Source of the DNA: Monarcha castaneiventris obscurior
Taxonomy: Eukaryota; Chordata; Aves; Passeriformes; Monarchidae
Direction: 5' to 3'
Assembly: GCA_026261815.1 (NCBI GenBank)
Contig: JAMPIT010000848.1
Span: 682,001 to 746,000 of the forward strand
Length of the DNA: 64,000 nt
Under the pieces are notes generated by a model, which was not told the DNA's origin, did not search any database, and was given only the letters and a program-made list of their open reading frames with translations. A program made the translations under genes and the position numbers. This document shows, in pieces, positions 47,101 to 56,314 of this stretch (positions within the stretch are counted from its first letter, which is position 1; each line of letters opens with the position of its first letter).

Positions 47101-47866
47101 CAGCTCGTTCCCTATTTTTTTTTTATTTTTTATTTTATTCCCCTGTTCCACCCCCTCGGCGCTGGGAGGTGTGGGTGTGAATATCACCTTCTGCATTGCC
47201 ACCTGCCAGCTGGCAGGAATGGAGCCGGGCCAGGCCCCAGCAACACCTACGGCATGCCGGTGACTCAGCAGCGGTGGCATTTCTGCACTGAGTCAGCTCT
47301 GAAGGAGCACGGCGGGAGTGCTCAGGCCTCCCGGGCTGCAGAGCCCACGCGCAGGGAGGGCTGGTGGGCACAGCACAGCTCCGGGCTGGGATCCCACGCT
47401 GTGGGCACAGCACAGCTTCGGTTCCTGCCCGCGTGACACCGCTCGCTCGGTGCCATGCTGGCAACACGAACACAAGGATGCTGGTGGCTGGAGGGAATGG
47501 CCTGGCATTCCCTGCCTTCCCTTGTGTGAAGAATGTCTCAAGCCCTGCTCCTTTTCCAGTCTGTGTTGCCTACCTTTTCCCTCTGACATTCTTCCTGCTC
47601 CTCTGGTTTGTGCAGCCTGAGTCCTTGCTCTTGCCCACTGTAGGGAAAACAGTGGGGATGAGTGTGTCCCTCCTCTGTCACTCAGCTGGCAGTTGTGCCC
47701 ATCTCCTGACATCCCTGTGTTTCTGTCCCTGCCCCAGATGAGCGTTGGTCAGCGGGCAAAGATGACCATCTCCCCAGATTACGCCTATGGCTCCACTGGC
47801 CACCCAGGGATCATCCCACCAAACGCCACTCTAATTTTTGATGTGGAGCTCATGAAATTGGAATGA
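40757..47866 (+). CDS. FKBP1A: FKBP12 peptidyl-prolyl isomerase
   Basis: FKBP12 is the cytosolic peptidyl-prolyl cis-trans isomerase that binds FK506 and rapamycin, stabilises ryanodine and IP3 receptors and restrains type I TGF-beta receptors. Coding exons are 40757-40793, 40900-40947, 46902-47014 and 47738-47866, with phases 1, 1 and 0, giving exactly 108 aa as in mammals. The active-pocket residues are all present: Tyr27, Phe37, Asp38, Arg43, Phe47, Val56, Ile57, Trp60, Tyr83, His88, Ile92 and Phe100. Differences from the human protein as I recall it include His4, Ala9, Val50-Met51, Met75, Ser85, Asn95, Ile99 and Met105. Intron 2 is almost 6 kb. A further exon holds most of the 3' UTR. Confidence 0.99.
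43664..43762. repeat. minisatellite, GATGCTCTG / GCTGCTCTC units
   Basis: About 100 bases consist of alternating GATGCTCTG, CGTGCTGCT and CTC words in imperfect 9-27 base periods. The tract lies within FKBP1A intron 2. Confidence 0.8.
46141..46201. repeat. perfect 15-bp inverted repeat in FKBP1A intron 2
   Basis: CTGCCTTATAGGAGC (46145-46159) and its exact complement GCTCCTATAAGGCAG (46177-46191) flank a 17-base loop. The stem can be extended by GGAGCTG pairing with CAGCTCC across a small bulge. Both arms hold a 9-base CC-AT-rich-GG core, one base short of a CArG box. Confidence 0.75.
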
Positions 47867-48287
47867 CCCATCCCAGCACCCTGTCCTCGGGTAAGGAAGG
47901 GCAGCTTCTGGCAGGGACTGTGTGGACTGAGGACAGCTCAAGGCCCCTGTATTTGATCTTGGGACAGTGTGGAGAGGTGGGATGGGGGCGAGAGGGGGGC
48001 AGTGGGCAGTAGTGGGGAATATGAGGAGGACAAGGTAGGTCTCTAGCTGTGGGTAGAAGTTGCTCTTGGGAGTCTGGTGAGCTTGGTTCAGATCACTACA
48101 GCGGTACATGCAAAGTTCCCAGCCTGGCAGAGTGGGTTCACGTCATGGCGGTGTTGCGGTGCCAGTTGTTTGTGCCTTGGGTACTGAGTGTTGTTGCTGC
48201 ACCACGGGGCTTGGCTGCCACACCCCCTCCTGCCTCTCATGCTGCCAGGACATGGGGCTGATGGTGTGAGCAGGAGGCTGCGGGTAT

Positions 48288-48704
48288 GACCCAAGGGTTG
48301 GAGCACTTCTGCTATGGAAACAGGCTGAGAGTTGGAGTTGCTCAGCCTGGGCAAGAAAAGGTTCTGGGGAAACCTTGGAGCACCTTCCAGAGCCTAAAGG
48401 GGCTCCAAGAGAGGTGGAGAGGGACTTTACACAAGGCAGAACGGCTTCACACTGACAGAGGGCAAAGTTAGATTGGATAGTAGGAAGAAATTCTTCTCTG
48501 TGAGGGTGGAGAGGCCCTGGCACAGGATGTCCAGAGAAATTGTAGCTGCCCCATCCCTGGAAGTATCCAAGGCCAGGTTGGATAGGGCTTGGAGCAACCT
48601 GGTCTAGTTGACAGTGTGCCTGTCCTGGTACACCTGTGCCAGGATGCTGGAACAAGATGGGTCTTTAAGGTCCCTTCCAACCCAGCCCATTCTGTGATTC
48701 TGTG
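48288..48704 (+). repeat. CR1 copy in the FKBP1A 3' UTR intron
   Basis: A long CR1 tail: 'gctatggaaacaggctgag', 'gctcagcctgggcaagaaa', 'gaggccctggcacaggatg' and 'cccttccaacccagccc', ending TTCTGTGATTCTGTG. It is removed by the UTR splice, so the mature mRNA lacks it. Confidence 0.95.
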
Positions 48705-49903
48705 GGACTCTGCTCTGGGGTGTGGGGTCTCCACGGTGTGAGCAGGGTGGGGCTGTGCTCCCTGCTGTCATCTCTTGGGGCTTGACTGCTGCCCTGAGGG
48801 CCTGGGGTGGTTTGTGTGGAGGCTGCTGTGCCCTGGGCACATTCCCTCCTCCTTCGGTGGGCAGGCAGCTCTGTCACACTGCCTCTCCTCTCTCCCCACA
48901 GGTTTGGCACATGGAGGAATCCAGAATCTCAGCTTCAAGAAGAGTGCACATGACTTTGTATGGAGCTTTTCCTGATAGTCCACTACACTCATTGTATAAC
49001 CTTACACCTTGATTGAATGCCTTTGGTCACTAAGCTTTGCGTCTGACTCTTCCTCCTTGTATCGTGTTTTTATGTCTTTTTAAACTATACGCCGTAAACC
49101 TCAACTCTTTTTGGGTCAAGTTCTTAATCTTATTTTTGTTCCAGGTGTAGACTATATTTTCCCAGTAGCACGCAGATGGGCTGACCTTAGATAGGAGTCA
49201 TTTAAACAAAAGGAACCCTGTTAGTTACTCGTTTTGGTGCAGATTTATGATGTTTTCAAACCAGAAATTGCTGCTGCTGCAAAAGCCATAGCAGAGTGAG
49301 GTTGTCAAAGCTGAAGGGATGCAGAGAGCAAGGTAGCACTAGGATTGTTTATAGGAATTCTGCCTGGAACGGGACAGCGAGGGAGCCTGGCCTTTCCCTG
49401 CTCCCCAGGGAGCATCACTGTGGGCATTGTGGGTTTGCTCTGGGGAAGGAGGGCTGCTCTGCTCCTGCTTCCCCCTGCCATCTCACAGTGGGCCTGCCTT
49501 CCCCTCCTGACCACTTTTGGATTTAGGGAGTTGAGTTTCCACCAGAGCTCCACTACACCCTGAAAATCCCATAGCATGGAGCTTTCTTTAAAGAAAAAGG
49601 AAAACTGGACAAAGGGAAGGTGCTGTCTGCAGGGGAGGTGGTGAGGGCTCGACTCAACGAAAACGCCCCTAATCCTCCTCCTTCCCCATGGAAAGGAACC
49701 ATCAGGCCCCCGTTGTCCCCGCTCTGAGCACACCTGCCCGTTCTCTCCTGCCACCTGATGCTGGTCATCGCTGCTTGTCTGGTGTCACAGGACGCATAGC
49801 TGTCCCCTGTGCCCCCTCCCTCTGCCCTGCCCAGTCCGTTGGTAACAAATTCCTGCCAGTCACTTCCTTCTCCGCCGCACAAAGGTATCCAGTTTATTAT
49901 CGC

Positions 49904-49909
49904 AATAAA
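49904..49909 (+). terminator. FKBP1A: FKBP1A poly-A signal
   Basis: AATAAA in TCGCAATAAAAACGC is followed by GCTTTATGCTGGCTTTTC, which closely matches the end of the mammalian FKBP1A mRNA as I remember it. Confidence 0.9.
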
Positions 49910-49930
49910 AACGCTTTATGCTGGCTTTTC

Positions 49931-51960
49931 TCAGCCCTGTGTCCTGGAGGTTTTTCCCTCGCCTGTCTGTCGCTCAGCACAGCAGGGGCTGGGCTGGGCT
50001 GGGCTCATGGGGTGCTGTGGGTGCTGTGTAGAGTGCTTTGGGTGCTGCTCTGGGCTTGTAGGGTGCTGTGCGTGCTGTGCCTGGCATGGGGTGCTGTGCC
50101 AGGGTTGTGCTGTGCCTGAGTCTCAGGTGCTCGGCCCTGGGAGCACAGTGAGATGCCTGGGGCTCCTGTGCTCTGAGGGGAGGTGATGGTGGCCCTCTGG
50201 AATTTGCTTAATTAATTGTCTCACCATAACCTATTAAGCGTTGCCCTCACAGCCTTGTGCCCTTGTGGCTGTGACTCAGCTCAGACTGGGAGCATGAAGG
50301 GCAGATGGATGCATGTTCCCAGGGTCCTTGCAGCTCCAGGGAGCCCTGTGCATACATTTCCCTGGATTTATTTCAGTCCTGTTTGAAAGCTGGACATGGC
50401 ACATGGGGCACAGCACATCACCTGCTTTGGGCTTTGCTGCTGCAGCTGTGGGTGTTGTGTGTGCGTAGGACCTGCTCGGGCACCGCTGTGGGCCGGTGCC
50501 TGGCTCCTCCGCTGACGACCTTTGATCACTGTGCCATGACTGATAACACAGCCACGATCAGTAACACAGCCTGGCCCAGCTGCCAAGCAAAGTTTGTGTG
50601 TAACGGGTCCTGGAGCGAGCAGTGGCCCTGGGGCGGGAGCAGCTTAGCCACTGGGATGCATCCAGGAGCACTGGTGCTTGCACAGGGCTGTGCAGGAATT
50701 AGCACTGCCCTTAACTGCTGCTCAATTGAGCTTAATTAAGCAGTGCAGGAACTTGTGGGGCACCAGCACCCTGCTGTGTCCTTTGCTGTGGCTGTTTTTG
50801 GGTGGAAGCTTGAGGCCACTTTGGGTTTCTCTTCCTGCAAAGCCGTTTGCTTTAATTATTAACCGGTGCCAGGCAGTGCCGTGGCTTCTGCCTGGGGCTA
50901 AGCCAGGGCAGCGGGGAGGCTGGGGGAAGCCCCCTGCCCGTAGGCCCTGCATGGCTCCTGCAGCACCCACGAATGCAGGTGGGGCATGGGTCCTTCCAGC
51001 TGTGGTTTTGTGGGGATGAGGGTTTCAGGGAACTAACAGACTCCAGGGAACAATCCTGTCTGTGTAGGACTCTCCCTGCCACTGGTGCTTGGGCTGTTCT
51101 TGTCCTGGGCTGGTCAAGGCAGCCGGGCACCATCGGGCTAAAAATAACACGAGTAAATAAAACACTTCCTCCTGGCCTGGTGCGCTGGAGCGGAGGCACA
51201 GGGAGCAGGGACGTGCCTGGCTGTGGCTCCACAGCGGGACTGGCCCCGTGCCAGGGAGCTCTGGGCTGGTGCCACCAGCTCCAGGCCTGCCCAAATGCCC
51301 TCAGCACCCCCCTGCCTGGCTCACGGGGCCACAGTGGCCCATGGCATCCCCAATGCCGAGAGCAGAATGGCACCAGTGGGTGCTGGAGGGCTGGATCCCC
51401 AGGTGATGTGGTGGTGGCCCATGGCAGCAGGATGTCACAGCCACCCCATGCTGGGCTCTGTGCTGGCTCAGTTTCTCCACCTGCAGCGTGGGACTTGCAT
51501 GCCTGGCACGTGTTCCAGGTGACGGCTGGAAGGGTGTGGGACACGGGATCCCGGTCACAGCCGCGTCAGCCCCATGCACCCAGGCAGAGAGATGTCAGCG
51601 GGAGCTGCCGCCCACACAGGCACTCAAGGTGGGGAACCCCCTTTGCCCACCCAGCAGGGCCTGCGGAGCCCAGGAAGGATAATGGGGGGGGAAGCCCAGC
51701 TGGGGGGCCAAGCCACGAGCTGGGGCTGGCAGGAGAAGTGATGCAGTGAGAGAAGGGGCTACCATGGGGGGGTACAGCCCCATCCCTGCTCCCCCAGGAT
51801 GTCCAAACCTACAGAAAGCCATCCCTATCCCCATTCCTATCCCAATCCCTGTTCCACCCCTGCAGTGCCAGGCATTGTTGCCTTCACCTTCCTCTTCCTC
51901 ACCTGTGCCCTACCTGTCGGGGGTGCAATCAGCTGAGGCTGTCTGGCCCCTCCCTGTGCT
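49931..51960. other. FKBP1A-SDCBP2 intergenic stretch
   Basis: No gene is supported. A 'gggtgctgtg' tandem repeat occupies about 49985-50110. A short CCCTATCCCCATTC-type microsatellite lies at 51820-51855. The right end leads into the SDCBP2 promoter. Confidence 0.55.
49985..50110. repeat. degenerate GGGTGCTGTG tandem repeat
   Basis: GGGCT pentamers are followed by irregular copies of GGGTGCTGTG and GTGCTGTGCC. The tract starts about 75 bases after the FKBP1A poly-A signal. Confidence 0.75.
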
Positions 51961-51968
51961 GGGCCCGG

Positions 51969-52025
51969 CTATAAAATCCAGGGGCCAGGCAGAGGGTGTC
52001 ACAAGGATCTGGGAGCTGTTGGCAG
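51969..52025 (+). promoter_or_regulatory. SDCBP2: SDCBP2 TATA promoter and non-coding exon 1
   Basis: CTATAAAAT at 51969-51977 is a strong TATA box. About 30 bases downstream a short transcribed exon would begin, ending at 52025 in GGCAG|GTGAGTCTGG. The next acceptor, at 52661-52662, leads into the first coding exon. The start site is inferred from TATA spacing. Confidence 0.6.
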
Positions 52026-52674
52026 GTGAGTCTGGGGGTGCCAGGGTTGGACTTGGGGGGGTCTTGTCTGTCGGATGCTGCTGCTGTCCCTGGGCTGTGA
52101 GTGGGATCCTGCCTGGTTCCCTCAGGCTCAGAGCTGGGTCTGGATTTGGCCCCTACACCATGAGTTTCGGCTTATGCTTTTTGGGGCATGAGATGCTATA
52201 GAGTAGGTTTGTGGGGCACAGCCTTGGGCACAACATGAGGTGCAGAGGGGGTTGATGGTGTGTATGAGGGCTGTTACCATGGGATATCTCACTGCTGTTT
52301 CTGGGTAATGCTGGAATGGCTCCACTGGCCAGCTGGACATGGGGAGCAGAGGGGTCTGATGAGGGGGCAAAGGGATCATTCCCATGGGATATCCCACTCC
52401 TGTACCCGGGTGACGTTGGGATGGCCCCGTGGGGCAGGTGAACATGGGGAGCAGGACCTGCCACCAGCTGAGCGATGCCCAGGTGTCGGTGCCCGGCACA
52501 GCCACCCATGTCCCAACCACCAGGGAGTGGTGCTGGCCCTGGTGCCATAGCCTTGAGTCACACTGGAGACTCCAGGTGACAGCCCATCTCCGGCACAGGG
52601 GCTGGGAGGGATGCTCGGAGAGAGGCATCCCAGTCCCTGAACCGCCCCATCCCTGTCCCCAGGCAGCAGCAGCA

Positions 52675-54602
52675 ATGGCAACGCTCTACCCCTCCCTGGA
52701 GGACATGAAGGGCCACCAGATCCTGCAGGTCAGTGCCAGCACAGCAGTGTTACAGGGGGTGAGCAGACCCCAGTGGATCCCTCTGGGGTCTCACCTCAGA
52801 GGGTCTGCAGGGTGGGGGGCACAGCACTGAGCAGACCCTGTCTCTTGGCAGGCACAGGCAGCAGCTGAGGTGAGGACTCCTGCCACCACAGTGGTAACAG
52901 AGAAGCCGAAGCTCACCTCGGGCACTGGTAAGGTGGGGCATGATCAGCTCACCCTGTGCAGGGGCTGTTTGGGTGGGCAATGATGCTCAGTGTGGGGGGG
53001 ACTCAGCTGAGGCCAACTCAGTGCTTGTGTTGGGGATGGGATTTTGGGGTCTCTTTTTGCTGTCCCATGGTCCCAGGGGGCTCCTGGGATGGAGGGTGCA
53101 ATGGCTGTGGGTTGGGGAGCCCAGGAGCTGAGACCACCCTCGGTATTTCCCTCAGAGCCACCTGTGCTGTACCCCAACCTGGCCGAGCTGGAGAACTACA
53201 TGGGGCTGGCGCTGTCCAGCGAGGAGATCCAGAAGAACCTGCGCACGGAGGACAGCACCGTAGGTGTTCTCTCCCTGCCCCACGTGGGCTCCCCATGCCA
53301 TGATGGGGGTCCCTCTGGTTCCTCATCCTGCCTGGGAAAGGGATGTTCTCCCAAGGGTTGAGGTGCACAGGGCCTTATGTCCCCCCCTGTCCCCACTGAC
53401 CCCAGCTCCCCCGCAGGCACTGACCCCTGCTGGGCCCCCTCCAGACCAGCTGGTTGCCCCCCTGAGCGGGAACAGCGTGGGGCTGCGGCGGGCAGAGATC
53501 AAGCCGGGTGTGCGGGAGATCCACCTGTGCAAAGACGAGTGGGGCAAGACGGGGCTGCAGCTAAAGAACGTCGACCAGGTAAGGGGCTGGGCTGGGCTGG
53601 GCTGGGCTGGCATGGGGCTGGGCACGGCATGGGACAGTGTGGCATGGCATGATGTGACATGGCAATAAGCGTGACGGTAGAGCAGAACGTGACATGGCAC
53701 TGTATCATGGCACGGCAATGTGTGGCATTAAATGTCACAGCATGCCACAGTGCAGCACTGCAGGGTGCAAATGGCATGGCATGGCCACTGGTCCCTGTGC
53801 CAGCCCTGTGCCACCACTCCACTGTGTCCCCAGGGCATCTTCGTGCAGCTGGTGAAGGCCAACTCGCCGGCAGCGCTGGTGGGGCTGCGCTTCGGGGACC
53901 AGGTGCTGCAGATCGATGGCAGGAACTGCGCAGGCTGGAGCAGTGACAAGGCACAGCGGGCGCTGAAGAAGGCGAACCCCGAAAAAATTGTCATGGTGGT
54001 GCGGGACAGGTGAGCGAGTGGTGGCCCCAGTGGTGGTGGTGGCAGTGCCGGTAGCAGCACTGATGGTGGTCTCCCCGCAGGCCTTTCCAGCGCACTGTGA
54101 CCGTGCACAAGGACAGCACCGGCCACATCGGCATCATGGTGAAAAAGGGGAAGATTTTGTCTCTGGCCAAGGACAGCTCGGCTGCCCGCAACGGGCTCCT
54201 CACCCACCACTGCATCTGCGAGGTGAACGGCCAAAACGTCATCGGCATGAAGGTACGGCTGTGCCCTGGTGGTGCAGGACATGCCTGGGGAGTCCAGGAT
54301 GTGGCCAGAGAATCCAGGAGGGAGGGGGATGCTGGGCAAAGCTGGGCACCCCATGGACCCCCCTGCTCTCTCCCGCAGGATAAGCAGCTCATGGAGGTGC
54401 TGGCAGGGGCTGGGAACGTGGTGACACTGACCATCATCCCCACTGTGATCTACGAGCACATGGTCAAACGGTGAGAATGAGGGGCCATAAGGACACCCCA
54501 CAGGGCCCCCAGGGTTCCCCCCACTGACCTCCCTTCTCTGTGCTCAGGCTCTCGTCAGGGCTGGTGAAGTCATCCATGGACCACTCCATCCCTGACCTGT
54601 GA
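52675..54602 (+). CDS. SDCBP2: syntenin-2 (syndecan-binding protein 2)
   Basis: Syntenin-2 is a tandem-PDZ scaffold that binds phosphoinositides such as PIP2 and C-terminal peptides of syndecan-like membrane proteins. Exons are 52675-52728, 52852-52927, 53156-53259, 53417-53578, 53834-54009, 54081-54252, 54379-54470 and 54548-54602. All phases agree, giving 296 aa against about 292 in human. The N-terminal region has [12 protein letters not shown] and [18 protein letters not shown]1 lies near 112-192 ([30 protein letters not shown]). PDZ2 lies near 196-272 ([31 protein letters not shown]), followed by the conserved VIYEHMVKR and a short MDHSIPDL end. The ATG follows GGCAGCAGCAGCA, 12 bases into its exon. 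No clear AATAAA follows the stop. Confidence 0.97.
53590..53800 (+). repeat. GGGCTGGGCTGG and GGCATGGCAT simple repeats in an SDCBP2 intron
   Basis: A run of GGGCT pentamers (about 53584-53612) passes into irregular GCATGGCATG words to about 53790. These lie entirely inside the intron between exons ending at 53578 and starting at 53834. Confidence 0.7.
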
Positions 54603-54873
54603 TACCACCGCTGCTGTCCTGGGAGTTGATGCTGGAAGCCTGGAGGATCTGCCGAGGGAACCCCACAGCACCTCAAAAGGAGCTGTTTTAGCACAAACCC
54701 CCTTATCCCTTCAGAGGCTGGTGGCTGCTGGGTGGTTCTTCCTCTCCTCAGCAGGGATGGGGCAGATGTCCTGTACCAGGGTCCCATTGTCCCCCTGTCC
54801 CTGCTTGGGCCACCCCCCTGAGGGCGGATGCCAAGGGCTGGCTCCAGCCAAAGCAGACACAGACCCAGCGACA

Positions 54874-56314
54874 TTTATTACATCCACCACAGAGAGCGAG
54901 TACAGGACAGGGGAAACAAGAAGAGGGGGGTTACAGCTTTTTCAGTTCTGTATTTAAAAAATATATTATATAGATTTGTCTTTCAAATATAATCGTTACA
55001 TTTATTTCTTGGCAAAGCTTTGGATGGTCTAACAGACGTGTACACAGATCCACAAATACATTGCACGAGAGGCGAATATCCCAGCTCCGCTTACATCTGC
55101 CCCGGCTGCCTGGACACTGCTGCTCCCCAAATCTTTCCCCGGCACCTGGTGCTGTGCTGGTGGTAGAGCTGCTGTCCCCACTGCCCCCCAGCATGGGCAG
55201 AGCCGGCGGATGGGGATGCAGGGAAGTGTGGGGCACACAGGACATGGGACGTGCCCCTCTGGGGACCACTGGATGCCGGCGTGTGGAGCATCACCGGCTG
55301 CCAGGGCACCTGGCCGGTGGCACCCATGGGTGGGGGAGTGGGCTTGGGTTAGGGGGAAACACTGTTAGTTCAAGTCACAAAGAAACCACAGACATTCGTG
55401 GGGTGGGAGCGCGGCCTCCGAGGGAGCCCCAAGTCCCGCGCCCCAACAGCCCCGCTGATCAATCCTTGCTGTCTTTGTGTTTCAACAACAACAAAAAAAG
55501 GCATTTTTCCGGAGGCCACTGACAAAGCGGGGGTTTGGGTGGGCCGGGGCGGCAAAGGGCTTGGCTCTGCCTGCACGGCACTGCCCGCACCCCAGCAAAG
55601 GCATCCGAGCTCCAGCACATGGTGGGATCACCGGCATCACGGCTGACAAAACTGCAGGAGGCCCCGGCCCCGCTCCCCTGCAGCCAGAGTCCCAACAGCC
55701 GGGCTTCAGTCTGTACCCAAAAAAAAGTGAATATAGTGCAAAGCAAGGGGAGGGAGAGCCTACGGCCTCCTCGGGGGGCTCCGTGCGTAAGCTGCAGCCC
55801 AGCTCCATCCCAGTGGGGGGAGGCATCTCCTAGGGAATGGCGGGCTGAGCCGAACCGCTGCGGAGCTGATCCCTGTGCCCGGACAGGAAGCCCCCATCCC
55901 CCTGCCCACAGACAGACGCTGCACCTGGAGCAAGGAGCCGCTGCATCCCCAGCGCTCCACGCTGCCAACGGCTCCTTGCCATCGCCCGCCCGTGGCAGGG
56001 CTGGCCCCGGAGATAAACCGGGGACAAATAAAAAGCAAGCGCGATGGAGGGAGAGCCCCCGCGGCGGGTGCAGCCCCACAGCCCCCCGCAGCCAGCGGCT
56101 CAGGCAGGGGTGTCCATCGGCGGGGGGTGACGCTGGGTGCCAACACCTCTTCCAACAACGGTTCTTTCCCTCCTCCGGGAAAAAGGAGCTGGGCGGGGCA
56201 GCACACCTCGATGCACCCACGGAGCCCTCGGCCCCTTCCCACCCGCCCGTGCCACGCCAGGGCTTTACAATCAGCAGTCGGGTCCGTGGGGGCGGGTGGA
56301 GGGCGTCGGAGGGG
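54874..56314 (-). other. SNPH: SNPH 3' UTR with poly-A signals
   Basis: After the SNPH stop no further coding sequence is seen on the minus strand. AATAAA occurs on that strand at 55006-55001 and again at 54879-54874. The AT-rich stretch just before them is typical of a vertebrate 3' UTR end. The first signal lies about 400 bases from the SDCBP2 stop, so the two genes converge and their 3' UTRs may overlap. Open frames on the plus strand here are shadows of SNPH composition. Confidence 0.65.

Larger units (their letters stand above)
47867..49930 (+). other. FKBP1A: FKBP1A spliced 3' UTR
   Basis: After the stop codon the exon ends at 47890 (CGG|GTAAGG) and the last exon starts at 48902 (CCCCACAG|). 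The stop lies 24 bases before this junction, too close to trigger nonsense-mediated decay by the usual 50-55 base rule. The last exon contains words I recognise from the mammalian FKBP1A 3' UTR: TATGGAGCTTTTCCTGAT near 48960, AAACTATACGCCGTAAACC near 49083, GCCATAGCAGAGTGAGG near 49287 and GATGCTGGTCATCGC near 49758. The end, TTATTATCGCAATAAAAAC, is also very close to the mammalian one. Confidence 0.9.
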
